Shown piece after piece: positions 9,710 to 18,536 of a DNA stretch of 64,000 nucleotides. Each line of letters opens with the position of its first letter. Within the stretch, counting starts at the first letter, position 1. Position numbers and translations under genes: made by a program. The DNA comes from Winogradskyella sp. PG-2 (GTDB taxonomy: Bacteria; Bacteroidota; Bacteroidia; Flavobacteriales; Flavobacteriaceae). The notes beneath the pieces were generated by a model that worked only from the letters and a program-made list of their open reading frames with translations, made no database searches and was not told the origin of the DNA. The stretch spans positions 3,160,001 through 3,224,000 of the forward strand of contig NZ_AP014583.1 in assembly GCF_000828715.1 (NCBI RefSeq), written 5' to 3'.

Positions 9710-11433
9710 TTATATATCTAACCCAAATGTTTTTCTCAGTAATTCAATATTTGGGTTTTTCTCTTTTAATTTTTCGTATTTCTCTAAAGGTGTGAATGCG
9801 TATTTCTTAGCAATTTCCTCATTTACCGTAATCTCTAATTTTAAATCGTAATTACGTAATTTTTTCTTTAAAAAAGTCATCAAAGGAAACTCAGCACGTT
9901 CTAATTCTATTTTATTAGTATTATTAGAATAGGTTAAGTGAATTATACTTCCATTGAGTTTAGGTGAATCCATTTGTAATATTGAAGCCATAATTTTTTC
10001 GCCCTTCTTATCCATTTGTGCTGTGTAAGATTTCCAAGCCTCAGATAATGCTTCTTGAGTCACAGGTTCTTTTGGAAGATCATCCTCATCAATAATAACA
10101 TCCATTTGTCGGATGAGGTGCTCTTTCTTTTCTTTAATACTTTTTAAAGATAATCCTGATATACTTTTCTTTGGTTTTTCAATAGATATTTTAGGAACTA
10201 CAGGGGTTGCTGCCACTGCAGCGAGGGTTTCTTCAACAACCAGTTCTTGTTTGAGAATTGGTTTTTTATCAATAACATTAGATTCAACTTTAGGTTTACG
10301 AACAGAAATTGGAGTAATACCTTTAGCTTTAAAATAAGAAGGCGGAATTATGAAATGCTTACTGTTTTTTTTTCTCCATCAAAAGTGATAGAGGCAAGCT
10401 GCATTAAGGTTAGTTCAACTAGTAAGCGTTGATTTTTACTAGTTTTATACTTTAAATCACAGTCATTTGCAAGTTGGATACCTTTCATGAGAAAGCTATG
10501 CGAGGTTTTCAACGATTGGTCAATATATTTTTGTTTGGTATCGTCTCCAACTTCTAAGAGTTCTATAGTTGCTTGGTTTTTACAAACCATTAAATCTCTA
10601 AAATGTGATGCCAAACCAGCAATGTAATGATGTCCATCAAACCCTTTTGATAATATACTATTGAACTTCACTAACAATTCAGGTATATTATTTTCTAAGA
10701 TTAAATCTGTACTTGTAAAATACGTTTCATAATCTAGTACATTTAAATTTTCAGTAACTGCTTGTCTGGTTAAGTTCTTACCAGAAAAACTAACAACTCG
10801 ATCAAAAATCGATAAGGCATCTCGCATAGCACCATCTGCTTTTTGAGCAATAATATGTAGCGCATCATCTTCTGCTGTTACATCTTGCTCTTCAGCAATA
10901 TATTTTAAATAGGACTTAGCGTCTTTAACAGTAATTCGTTTAAAATCGAAAATTTGACATCGCGATAAAATCGTTGGAATAATTTTATGTTTCTCAGTAG
11001 TTGCTAAAATAAAAATACAATGTTTTGGCGGCTCTTCTAAGGTCTTTAGAAAGGCATTAAAAGCAGCTTGAGATAGCATGTGTACCTCATCAATGATATA
11101 AACTTTGTACTTACCAACTTGTGGAGGAATACGAACCTGATCTGTAAGGCTTCTTATATCATCTACTGAATTATTAGATGCTGCATCTAATTCAAAAATA
11201 TTGAAAGCAAAATCTTCGTCTTCACTTGTGTTGCCATCACTATTAATCATTTTAGCAAGGATACGTGCGCATGTTGTTTTACCAACACCACGTGGACCTG
11301 TAAATAATAAGGCTTGGGCTAGGTGATTGTTTTCAATGGCATTAAGTAATGTATTAGTAATAGCTTGCTGACCTACAACATCCTTAAAGGTTTGTGGTCT
11401 GTATTTGCGAGCCGATACTACGAAATGTTCCAT
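9710..11433 (-). CDS. dnaX: DNA polymerase III tau subunit, via -1 frame change in dnaX
   Basis: Full-length tau reading of the clamp-loader gene. Frame 0 runs from the ATG at 11433 to an A9 run (10373-10365 on the minus strand); the -1 frame then stays open to 9710 with no start codon of its own that makes sense. The join reads ITFDGEKKNSKHFIIPPSYF and continues into a Pro/Lys-rich linker and a C-terminal domain (EALSEAWKSYTAQMDKKGEK), as in other Bacteroidota DnaX proteins; the total is about 574 residues. Re-reading one A at A_AAA_AAA, or adding one A during transcription, gives this product. E. coli makes the short form by -1 translational frameshifting and Thermus by transcriptional slippage at an A9 run. 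Alternatively this is a one-base sequence error or mutation. Confidence 0.78.
10348..11433 (-). CDS. dnaX: DNA polymerase III gamma subunit (frame-0 product of dnaX)
   Basis: 361-residue product ending at TAA 10350-10348, seven codons after the A9 run. It holds the complete AAA+ clamp-loader core: VSARKYRPQTFKDVVGQ at the N-terminus, Walker A GPRGVGKTT near residue 45, Walker B with VYIIDEVHML near 113, sensor 1 ILATTEKHKI, and the arginine finger region SRCQIFDFKRI. The four zinc-binding Cys between Walker A and B of E. coli DnaX are absent; this region is shortened and acidic. ATP hydrolysis by gamma/tau with delta and delta' loads the beta clamp. This is the same start and same gene as the tau entry. 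Confidence 0.85.
   Translation of the reverse strand: MEHFVVSARKYRPQTFKDVVGQQAITNTLLNAIENNHLAQALLFTGPRGVGKTTCARILAKMINSDGNTSEDEDFAFNIFELDAASNNSVDDIRSLTDQVRIPPQVGKYKVYIIDEVHMLSQAAFNAFLKTLEEPPKHCIFILATTEKHKIIPTILSRCQIFDFKRITVKDAKSYLKYIAEEQDVTAEDDALHIIAQKADGAMRDALSIFDRVVSFSGKNLTRQAVTENLNVLDYETYFTSTDLILENNIPELLVKFNSILSKGFDGHHYIAGLASHFRDLMVCKNQATIELLEVGDDTKQKYIDQSLKTSHSFLMKGIQLANDCDLKYKTSKNQRLLVELTLMQLASITFDGEKKTVSIS
10365..10373 (-). other. Putative recoding site, A9 slippery run in dnaX
   Basis: On the coding strand GGAG is followed by nine A and CAG; in frame 0 this reads GGA GAA AAA AAA ACA, which contains the heptamer A_AAA_AAA. I see no strong downstream stem-loop or pseudoknot, and no strong upstream Shine-Dalgarno-like stimulator, so transcriptional slippage seems likelier than ribosomal frameshifting. 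Confidence 0.6.
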
Positions 11434-11455
11434 TGAAATTAACTGAGTTACAAAT

Positions 11456-11500
11456 TTAAAAAACTAAGCTCAAATTGTATTTCAATTTGGGCTTAGTTTT
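11456..11500 (-). terminator. Rho-independent terminator after the 11527-12393 gene
   Basis: Nearly perfect 14-bp stem CTAAGCCCAAATTG / CAATTTGAGCTTAG (one G-U) followed by TTTTTT on the minus strand. It separates the secreted-protein gene from dnaX. Confidence 0.8.
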
Positions 11501-11526
11501 GTGGAGTTATTAACAGTATTCTTTAA

Positions 11527-12393
11527 TTAATTTATAACTTTAGCAAGGTTTTTTAAAACTTCTAATTTAAGAAGTTGGTCTTTCTTCTTTAATTTCAATC
11601 TAGAAGTATCTGTGAAATAGTAATTCATAAGTATACCACCAAACATTACGAATGCATAACCTTCATCTGCATCTATAACTACTCCATATTCTACATAGGC
11701 GATATCTTCATTATTTTCCGTAATCGCGTTATCTATATCTGCTTTGGTAACTAATTTATATTCATAATTATAAATCTTATCTAAATTAGACTTAAAGTCG
11801 TCGTCAACAGCCTCTCTATCAATATATAAAGTCATATTTTTTAAAGATTCTGCTGAATCACGCTGATCAAATCCATTTTCTTTAAATTCTTTATAACGTT
11901 TCCACATTGTTTTAGGGTCTATTTCCAAATACGTATATAATAGTTGTTCTATTTTTTGAATTTGCCTGTAAACACTACCTAATGTAGATTCTTCATCGAA
12001 ATCAAAACCGTATTGATGTACAGGTCTTTTTTCTCCGCAATTCCCTAGCGTGAATAGTTGTTTAGCACTTGTCATCATATTTGGAGCTCCACCTTTTTTA
12101 TGCATAAAATAAGCTTTTGAATCATCTTTTCTATAAGACTTTTTATACTCTTTTTCAGTAATGTACATGATGCTATCATTGATATCCCATTCACTTTCAA
12201 AGGTTTTTTTGATATAATTATTGTATTTAATATCGATGTCTTTCTTTTCCTCTTTAAGAACAACCAAAAGAGTCTTGCTTTTAAAATCAACAGCTTTTTC
12301 TTTGAATTTAGTCATAATTTTACTGCCACGTTGCCCACTTAATGCTGAGATAGATATTAAAGCAATAAAGGTTAAAACGATATGTTTTTTCAT
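11527..12393 (-). CDS. Secreted protein of unknown function
   Basis: 288 residues with a Sec signal peptide (MKKHIVLTFIALISISALSGQ, cleavage near residue 20). The mature part is Lys/Asp/Glu-rich and predicted mixed alpha/beta, with no recognised domain. It contains IKKTFESEWDIND and a C-terminal segment AYVEYGVVIDADEGYAFVMF that looks beta-strand-rich. It stands alone between a terminator and the divergent RNase P RNA gene. Confidence 0.65.
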   Translation of the reverse strand: MKKHIVLTFIALISISALSGQRGSKIMTKFKEKAVDFKSKTLLVVLKEEKKDIDIKYNNYIKKTFESEWDINDSIMYITEKEYKKSYRKDDSKAYFMHKKGGAPNMMTSAKQLFTLGNCGEKRPVHQYGFDFDEESTLGSVYRQIQKIEQLLYTYLEIDPKTMWKRYKEFKENGFDQRDSAESLKNMTLYIDREAVDDDFKSNLDKIYNYEYKLVTKADIDNAITENNEDIAYVEYGVVIDADEGYAFVMFGGILMNYYFTDTSRLKLKKKDQLLKLEVLKNLAKVIN

Positions 12394-12465
12394 AAAATAA
12401 GTTTTAATGATAATCTAAGTTAAAAATAATTATTGCAATACACTTAACTCTTTATTCTAATATTA

Positions 12466-12473
12466 TAACTTTG
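12466..12473 (+). promoter_or_regulatory. Flavobacterial -7 box before rnpB
   Basis: TAACTTTG matches the Bacteroidota -7 consensus TAnnTTTG and sits 4-6 bases before the expected 5' end of RNase P RNA. A TTG occurs at 12433-12435 but is further away than the usual spacing. Confidence 0.55.
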
Positions 12474-12476
12474 CCT

Positions 12477-12784
12477 GCTAGTAAATCGCCTTATCGATTC
12501 TAAATTTATTTAGGGTAGGAAAGTCCGAACACCATAGTGCAATCATAGTGGTTAACAGCCACCAGTCGTAAGGCTAGGAAAAGTGCAACAGAAAGTATGT
12601 ACAGGTAATGCTGTAGTGAAACCAGGTAAACTCTATGTGGTGCAATGTCATGTATACTAACGTTCGAGTGTACACGCGCGATTGTTAGAGGGTAGGCAGC
12701 TAAAGTTTGCTGGTAACAGTAAACGAAGATAAATGATAAGGGCTCTTTTTAGAGTACAGAATTCGGCTTATAGATTTGCTTAAT
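12477..12784 (+). ncRNA. rnpB: RNase P RNA component
   Basis: Catalytic RNA of RNase P, which trims the 5' leader from tRNA precursors. The universally conserved P4 strands are present: AGGAAAGTCCGAACACC at about 12517-12533 and ACAGAATTCGGCTTA at about 12757-12771. The outer helix P1 pairs AGTAAATC near 12479-12486 with GATTTGCT at 12773-12780. Internal conserved pieces (AGAGGGTAGGCAGCTAAAG; GTAAACGAAGATAAATGATAAGG) match bacterial type A RNAs as found in Bacteroidota. Ends are estimated from P1 pairing. It has its own -7 box and terminator. Confidence 0.95.
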
Positions 12785-12789
12785 TAAAC

Positions 12790-12823
12790 AAGCCTCATGT
12801 TTTACATGAGGCTTTGTTTTTTT
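12790..12823 (+). terminator. Rho-independent terminator of rnpB
   Basis: Stem AAGCCTCATGT / ACATGAGGCTT with a short loop, followed by a T-rich tail ending in seven T, directly after RNase P RNA. Its tail overlaps the stop codon of the convergent rsmD. Confidence 0.85.
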
Positions 12824-13373
12824 AGTCTTCGTTTTCTTTAATTTCAAAAAAACTGAACATATTACCACCATAGCTTTTAGAATGGGAGTAATACTCTAAA
12901 TTACTTAAATCAGTATGTTTAGAATGTTCAACAATTAACAAGCCTTCGTCTTCTAACAACTGGTTTTTAAATACTAAATCAGGAATTTTTGAAAAGACTT
13001 CAATTTCAAAATCGTAGGGAGGATCTGCAAAAATTATCGTATGCTTTTGCTTGGTCTTTTCAAGAAACTTAAATACATCGCTTTTTATGGTGTTAATTGA
13101 CATTTCAAAAGATTCAGCAGTTTCATTGATGAATTTTATGCAACCAAAATTATCATCTACTGCTGAGATTTTTTCTGTACCACGTGAAGCAAATTCATAA
13201 CTTATGTTGCCAGTACCAGCGAACAAATCGAGCACAGAAATATCATCAAAATAATATTGATTATTTAAAATATTAAATAAAGCTTCTTTCGCCATATCTG
13301 TAGTTGGACGAACAGGTAGTTTTTTTGGTGCTGTGATTCGTCTTCCTTTATATAGGCCAGATATAATGCGCAT
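12822..13373 (-). CDS. rsmD: 16S rRNA (guanine966-N2)-methyltransferase
   Basis: 183-residue Rossmann-fold methyltransferase that modifies G966 of 16S rRNA using S-adenosylmethionine. It begins MRIISGLYKGRRI, as is typical. The SAM-binding motif I is LDLFAGTGNISYE near residue 52 and the catalytic motif IV is FADPPYDF near residue 118. Length matches the family. Its ATG overlaps the stop of the upstream DUF3822 gene (TAATG), so the two are coupled. Confidence 0.92.
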   Translation of the reverse strand: MRIISGLYKGRRITAPKKLPVRPTTDMAKEALFNILNNQYYFDDISVLDLFAGTGNISYEFASRGTEKISAVDDNFGCIKFINETAESFEMSINTIKSDVFKFLEKTKQKHTIIFADPPYDFEIEVFSKIPDLVFKNQLLEDEGLLIVEHSKHTDLSNLEYYSHSKSYGGNMFSFFEIKENED

Positions 13374-14176
13374 TAAAATGAGTTTAAAATTAAATAATGC
13401 GTTTTATATGCATTATTTGAGATTGTTGATTCGAGATTGTAAGCTAAGAAATTTTCAACAAAATAGATATGCCTAACGTATGTATAGATGATATCATAAA
13501 GTCCATCTTCTTTGGAAATATTTCCACTAAGGTAAACAAAGGTAGTTTCAACATTTAAATTTAGTTGTTCAAAAACAAATAATATATAATAGATAAAATC
13601 TTCTTTTGAATTGTATTCAAAAGAATTAAAAAGCATAAGACTTTTCTTTTCTGATACAATGACCTCTAATGTGTTATCATTAACATTAACATTAACAGTT
13701 GTTTCGTCCCTTCGATTGTTTTGTAGAATACTATCAATTAAAACACTAGAGGCATGTTTGTATACAAATTCACCAAAGGTTTCAAAAATGTAATTATTTA
13801 TATTTACATAAGGCACATAAACATTACTACTATCATTTATTACAATATCATCATGCGCAATAAGATCGGTTTTAAGAATTTTAGAATTAAATTTTAGGTA
13901 ATCTGCTTTATTATTTTCGTTATATAAAGCATTAGGTACCAAAGTTGCTAGTTCATTTTGATGAATAACTGTAACTGAATCAAAGTCTTCGGAGAATGAG
14001 GTGCTGCTACTAAGCTCTGTCTTTAAACGATTAAGAACATCAAATGGATTCAACTTTTGCCCAAAGGCAGTAGTTTTTAGAAATTCAATGGTATTAGAAG
14101 TTCTGTTTAGTATACAAAAAGAAAGCCCATTCAAATTCACTTGAATGGACAGTTCCTTAATATTATTTTTAGTCAA
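13373..14176 (-). CDS. DUF3822 family protein
   Basis: 267 residues, Bacteroidota-specific family of unknown function, commonly found just upstream of rsmD as here. It resembles an actin/ASKHA-like protein (an early LSIQVNLNGLSFCIL strand), but I cannot see clear nucleotide-binding motifs. The only start compatible with the frame is TTG at 14176 (ATT just before is a weaker option); there is no early ATG. It begins two bases after the stop of the 14179-14904 gene. Confidence 0.78.
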   Translation of the reverse strand: MTKNNIKELSIQVNLNGLSFCILNRTSNTIEFLKTTAFGQKLNPFDVLNRLKTELSSSTSFSEDFDSVTVIHQNELATLVPNALYNENNKADYLKFNSKILKTDLIAHDDIVINDSSNVYVPYVNINNYIFETFGEFVYKHASSVLIDSILQNNRRDETTVNVNVNDNTLEVIVSEKKSLMLFNSFEYNSKEDFIYYILFVFEQLNLNVETTFVYLSGNISKEDGLYDIIYTYVRHIYFVENFLAYNLESTISNNAYKTHYLILNSF

Positions 14177-14178
14177 AA

Positions 14179-14904
14179 TTACTCTTTGATTGTAAGATCT
14201 TTACCCCAATTTCCATTAGTAGTAACTTCTTCCATAGAACCTATTTTTACAGATTCACCTTTAACACCAGCAACAGAAAATGCTTGTCTTTCTTGCTCAA
14301 TTAGATATTTATCTTCACCATCTAAAACTAAAGATTTGTCTACACTCGCTTCAAACACAGGGATTTCATCTAGTTTACCAGCTTTTAAAGTGAATTCTGC
14401 GCCTGCCTTTCCAATTCCAACATTCATCATAGTTTTATAACGATCACTTCCTTTAAATATAGAATCTTTTACAGAGTAAAAACTTAATGTATCAATTAAT
14501 GTTATAGTTTTAAAAGTTTCAACACCACCAAAGGCTGCTGTTCTTTCAACATCTAAAACTAAAGTGTCACGTCTTTGTGTAATAGGTACTTGACCATTGT
14601 CAACAAAACTTATTAACTTTTTAAAGTCACCAGCAAATTCACCATTCACTTCTTTGTAAGCTAATTGCGAATCTCTAACATCTATTAATCTGTCTATAAC
14701 AACTTTATAACGCTCTATTTTTGTTTTCTTAAACTTAATATCTTTATAAACAGAATTAAATGTTATAAAGCCTAACCAAATAATTATAGCCCATAGAACA
14801 ATATTAACGATTGGTTTTAATTTCTTTGGTACAAATTTGTCAATTAACCAAACAATACCAATGGTTAATAATATAATAACTACAATTGCTATAATTACTT
14901 TCAT
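14179..14904 (-). CDS. Membrane-anchored protein of unknown function
   Basis: 241 residues with two N-terminal transmembrane helices (about 3-22 and 33-51), followed by a basic stretch (KKTKIERYKVVIDRL) and a soluble domain. The family is conserved in Bacteroidota; I know no function. The region RLIDVRDSQLAYKEVNGEFAG resembles pseudopilin-like helix-plus-strand segments, but no prepilin peptidase site is present. First gene of the DUF3822-rsmD transcription unit. Confidence 0.68.
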   Translation of the reverse strand: MKVIIAIVVIILLTIGIVWLIDKFVPKKLKPIVNIVLWAIIIWLGFITFNSVYKDIKFKKTKIERYKVVIDRLIDVRDSQLAYKEVNGEFAGDFKKLISFVDNGQVPITQRRDTLVLDVERTAAFGGVETFKTITLIDTLSFYSVKDSIFKGSDRYKTMMNVGIGKAGAEFTLKAGKLDEIPVFEASVDKSLVLDGEDKYLIEQERQAFSVAGVKGESVKIGSMEEVTTNGNWGKDLTIKE

Positions 14905-15057
14905 ATATGTGTTTATTAATTAGGTCTATCGCAAATCTACAATTTTTTTTTGTTCGTTAAAACTATCTAAATAAAAATCATTCAAAATAAACAAGTAAAG
15001 TGCTGAGTCTCATTTAAAATCTAGAATAATGCTATCTTGCTGTATATTTATTTATCT

Positions 15058-16500
15058 ATGATTTCTAATGCTTCTGCATTTTATACTTTACTAAAATCTA
15101 AGTTTCCTTTTTCGCCAACTTCCAAGCAAGATATGGTGTTAATGCAGCTATCTCAATTTATTTTTGACACTAACAAGAGCGCATTATATTTACTTAAAGG
15201 TTATGCTGGAACAGGAAAAACGAGTATCATTGGCACTATTGTTTCTAACTTATGGCAAGCAAAAAAAAGTGCTATTTTATTAGCTCCAACAGGAAGAGCT
15301 GCCAAAGTAATTTCTAATTATTCTAAGAAGGAAGCATTCACAATTCACAAAAAAATATACTTTCCGAAGAAAGAAAAAGGAGGTGGAGTAAAATTTGTAA
15401 TGCAGCCAAATAAACATAGAAACACAATTTTTATTGTTGATGAAGCTTCTATGATACCAGATACTCCATCTGGTTCTAAATCATTTGATAGTAGTTCTTT
15501 ACTTGATGATTTAATGCAATACGTCTATTCTGGCCATCAGTGCAAGCTGCTTTTAATTGGTGATAAAGCACAGCTTCCACCTGTAAAATCTGATTTAAGT
15601 CCTGCGTTAGATGTAGATAAACTGAGCTTAAATTATTATAAAGACGTGATTGGAATTGAACTTGATGAAGTGGTAAGACAAGAACAAGATTCTGGTATTT
15701 TAGAAAATGCTACAGAATTAAGGTCGGTTTTAGAGTCTACGATTTATGAAAGTTTTAAATTTAATCTTAGTCCATTTAAAGATATAGTAAGACTTGTTGA
15801 TGGCTATGAAATTATGGATGCTATTAATGATGCATATAGTAATGAAGGTTATGAAGAGACAGCAATAATTGTAAGAAGTAATAAACGCGCCAATGCATAC
15901 AATCAACAAATTAGACAGCGTATTTTATTTAACGAAAGCGAATTGTCTGCTGGTGATTATTTAATGGTGGTTAAGAATAACTATTTTTGGATTAAACCTA
16001 CTACAGAAGCTGGCTTTATTGCTAATGGTGATATCATAGAATTACTAGAAATCTTCAGTATAAAAGAATTGTATGGTTTTAGATTTGCTGAAGTGAAAGT
16101 AAAAATGGTAGACTATCCTAAAATGCGTCCATTTGAAACAGTTTTACTTTTAGATACTATAGATGTAGAAAGCGCATCTTTGAGTTATGAAGAATCTAAT
16201 CGATTATATCAGGAAGTGTCTAAGGATTATGAAGACGAACCTTCAAATTATAAACGTTTTCTAGGAGTTAAGAACAATAAATTTTTCAATGCGCTACAGG
16301 TTAAATTTTCTTATGCTATTACATGCCATAAGTCCCAAGGTGGTCAATGGAATACAATTTTTGTAGAACAACCTTATTTACCAGAAGGTATGAATAGGGA
16401 TTACATACGGTGGTTATATACCGCAATTACTAGAGCTAAGGATAAACTCTATTTAATTGGATTTAAAGATGATATGTTTGTTGAAAATGATTTAAATTAG
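15058..16500 (+). CDS. RecD-like ATP-dependent DNA helicase
   Basis: 480 residues, superfamily 1B. Walker A is LLKGYAGTGKTSIIG near residue 47 and Walker B is FIVDEASMI near 126, followed by LLIGDKAQLPPV (motif III). An arginine-bearing motif IV is near VRSNKRANAY and the C-terminal UvrD-like motif is SYAITCHKSQGGQW, with YTAITRAKDKLYLIG at the end. Proteins of this type in Bacteroidota are often labelled exodeoxyribonuclease V alpha-like, but they stand alone without RecB/C, as here. The ATG at 15058 is preferred to a TTG seven codons upstream because the extension is not conserved-looking. Confidence 0.85.
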   Translation: MISNASAFYTLLKSKFPFSPTSKQDMVLMQLSQFIFDTNKSALYLLKGYAGTGKTSIIGTIVSNLWQAKKSAILLAPTGRAAKVISNYSKKEAFTIHKKIYFPKKEKGGGVKFVMQPNKHRNTIFIVDEASMIPDTPSGSKSFDSSSLLDDLMQYVYSGHQCKLLLIGDKAQLPPVKSDLSPALDVDKLSLNYYKDVIGIELDEVVRQEQDSGILENATELRSVLESTIYESFKFNLSPFKDIVRLVDGYEIMDAINDAYSNEGYEETAIIVRSNKRANAYNQQIRQRILFNESELSAGDYLMVVKNNYFWIKPTTEAGFIANGDIIELLEIFSIKELYGFRFAEVKVKMVDYPKMRPFETVLLLDTIDVESASLSYEESNRLYQEVSKDYEDEPSNYKRFLGVKNNKFFNALQVKFSYAITCHKSQGGQWNTIFVEQPYLPEGMNRDYIRWLYTAITRAKDKLYLIGFKDDMFVENDLN

Positions 16501-16510
16501 AAGTATGACA

Positions 16511-17079
16511 ATGGAAACAATTTTAATATATTTCTAGGAGTTGGGCTAGCTGCTTCGGTAGGTTTTAGAGTTTTTTTGCCTTTATTCGCATTAAGTTTGG
16601 CAACCTATTTTGGAAAATGGGATCTTAATGAATCCTGGCTTTGGATTGGTAGTTCTACTGCAGTTATTACTCTTGGTATTGCAACCTTAGTAGAGATAGC
16701 GGCATATTATATTCCTGTAATAGATAACCTTTTAGATACTATTGCGATTCCTTTAGCAACTATTGCAGGTACTGCAGTTATGGTATCTACAGTTGCAGAT
16801 TTAAGTCCTGTGGTAACTTGGGCGTTAGCTATCATTGCTGGTGGAGGTACAGCTGCAGCTGTGAAAAGTTCGGCGAGTACCACACGATTAGGTTCAACCA
16901 TATCTACTGCAGGTATTGGAAATCCTTTAGTTTCTTCTATTGAAACAGGTACATCTTTAGTCATGTCTATAGTTTCTATATTTTTGCCAATTGTTGCTAT
17001 TATTCTCGTTATATTCATCTTTTATATTGTTTTTAAAATCTATAAAAAGTTAAAACCTAGTAAGTCAAAATCATCCTAA
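16511..17079 (+). CDS. DUF4126 membrane protein, frame broken near the start
   Basis: The reading frame from about 16525 encodes FLGVGLAASVGFRVFLPLF and continues through four to five hydrophobic segments to 17079, a DUF4126 protein of unknown function. No ATG, GTG or TTG lies in this frame between the upstream helicase stop (16498-16500) and the TTG at 16576, which would delete half of the first membrane helix. In the neighbouring frame an ATG at 16511 encodes METILIYF and then hits TAG. Adding one base within TTAATATATTT (16521-16531) would fuse METILI to FLGVGLA and give the expected N-terminus. Either a one-base deletion, an unusual ATA/TTG start, or a sequence error. Confidence 0.6.
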
Positions 17080-17112
17080 AGCCGTATTTTTGAATCCTAT
17101 AATTACAGATAG

Positions 17113-17841
17113 ATGAAGATAATTTCCATGATTCCTGCACGTTATAGTGCATCTCGATTTCCGGGTAAATTGATGCAAAATTTAGCAGGTAAATCTGTGA
17201 TTTTAAGGACATATGAAGCTACTGTTGCTACTAAACTCTTCTCTGATGTTTATGTGGTCACAGACAGCTCTATTATCTATGACGAAATAGCAAATAATGG
17301 TGGTAAAGCCATCATGAGTAAGAAAGAACACGAGTCTGGAAGTGATAGAATTGCTGAAGCAGTTGCAGATGTAGATTGTGATATTGTTGTTAACGTACAA
17401 GGTGACGAACCCTTTACTGAGCGCGAAAGTTTGCATAAAGTTCTAGAGGTTTTTAGAGATGATGTTGATAAAACTATTGATTTGGCGTCGCTTATGGTAG
17501 AAATTTCCCATTGGGACGAAATCAACAATCCTAATACCGTAAAAGTAATTGTAGATCAAAATAATTTTGCTTTATACTTTTCTAGAAGCCCAATTCCTTT
17601 TCCAAGAGATAAAAATGTTGGAGCACGTTATTTTAAACATAAAGGCATATATGCGTTTAGAAAAGATGCCATTTTAGATTTTGCTGTTTTACCTATGAAA
17701 TACATTGAAGCATCTGAAAAGATAGAATGTATACGCTATTTAGAATATGGTAAACGTATAAAAATGGTAGAAACTGAAGTACAAGGAGTTGAGATTGATA
17801 CTCCTGAAGATTTAGAAAGAGCGAAGCGTTTGTGGAAGTGA
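17113..17841 (+). CDS. kdsB: 3-deoxy-manno-octulosonate cytidylyltransferase
   Basis: 242 residues. The enzyme couples Kdo to CTP, giving CMP-Kdo, the donor for the inner core of lipopolysaccharide. The nucleotide-binding start [15 protein letters not shown] and the [10 protein letters not shown] motif near residue 96 are typical, as is the end [12 protein letters not shown]. In Shewanella the KdsB homologue acts on 8-amino-Kdo, and the KdnB-like gene three genes downstream raises that possibility here. It overlaps the following HAD gene by four bases (GTGA). Confidence 0.93.
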   Translation: MKIISMIPARYSASRFPGKLMQNLAGKSVILRTYEATVATKLFSDVYVVTDSSIIYDEIANNGGKAIMSKKEHESGSDRIAEAVADVDCDIVVNVQGDEPFTERESLHKVLEVFRDDVDKTIDLASLMVEISHWDEINNPNTVKVIVDQNNFALYFSRSPIPFPRDKNVGARYFKHKGIYAFRKDAILDFAVLPMKYIEASEKIECIRYLEYGKRIKMVETEVQGVEIDTPEDLERAKRLWK

Positions 17842-18536
17842 ATTATAATAACATAAAAGTAATTGGCTTTGATGCTGATGATACCCTTTGGGTTAATGAA
17901 ACGTACTTTAGAGATGCAGAAGAACAAGTAGGTAGACTATTATCACATTACGAAACACCAAATAAGATAGACCAGGAGTTGTTTCGGATGGAAATTAAAA
18001 ACCTTCCGACGTATGGTTATGGTGTTAAGGGGTTTATGTTGTCTATGATAGAATTAGCACTAGAATTGTCTAATGGTACAGTTTCTAATAAAGTAATTTC
18101 AAAAATGTTAGATATTGGTAAGGATATGATTAATAAGCCTATAGAATTATTAGAGGGCGTAGAAGATGTGCTTAAGACCTTGTCTAAAGATTATAAATTA
18201 ATTGTCGCAACAAAAGGCGACTTGCTAGATCAAGAACGAAAGTTAGAAAAATCGGGATTGATTGATTATTTTCATCACGTTGAAGTACTAAGTGAAAAAG
18301 AAGATGCCAACTATGAGAAACTTTTAAAGCATTTAGAGATAAAGCCTTCAGAGTTTTTAATGATTGGTAACTCTTTAAAATCTGATATTTTGCCTTTATT
18401 AAATATTGGTGCAGAAGCTATTCATATTCCATTTCATACAACTTGGGAACATGAAAAAGTTAATGAAAAGGATACAAATGGTGCCAAATATAAAATTGTA
18501 GAAAGTTTGACCGAAATTATTAAGTTGTTACAATGA
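17838..18536 (+). CDS. HAD-family phosphatase
   Basis: About 232 residues, haloacid dehalogenase superfamily. Motif I is GFDADDTLW with nucleophile and general-acid Asp, motif II Thr/Ser is in IVATKGD, and motif IV is [13 protein letters not shown] helical cap lies between motifs I and II. GTG at 17838 overlaps the kdsB stop; a GTG two codons upstream (17832) is also possible. It overlaps the next gene by four bases (ATGA). Substrate unknown; a sugar phosphate in the Kdo pathway is possible, but it is not closely KdsC-like (too long, with a cap). Confidence 0.8.
   Translation: MNYNNIKVIGFDADDTLWVNETYFRDAEEQVGRLLSHYETPNKIDQELFRMEIKNLPTYGYGVKGFMLSMIELALELSNGTVSNKVISKMLDIGKDMINKPIELLEGVEDVLKTLSKDYKLIVATKGDLLDQERKLEKSGLIDYFHHVEVLSEKEDANYEKLLKHLEIKPSEFLMIGNSLKSDILPLLNIGAEAIHIPFHTTWEHEKVNEKDTNGAKYKIVESLTEIIKLLQ

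Noticed and set aside
9710..10216. Separate small gene downstream of dnaX
   Set aside because: It has only a GTG in the middle of an open frame, the frame continues upstream to the A9 run, and the protein is the usual DnaX C-terminus.
12394..12822. Protein-coding gene in the 12.4-12.8 kb gap
   Set aside because: The gap is filled by RNase P RNA with all conserved elements and its terminator.
16707..17018. Leftward frame inside DUF4126
   Set aside because: Shadow frame opposite membrane helices; low-complexity Val/Ala/Ile and no start context.
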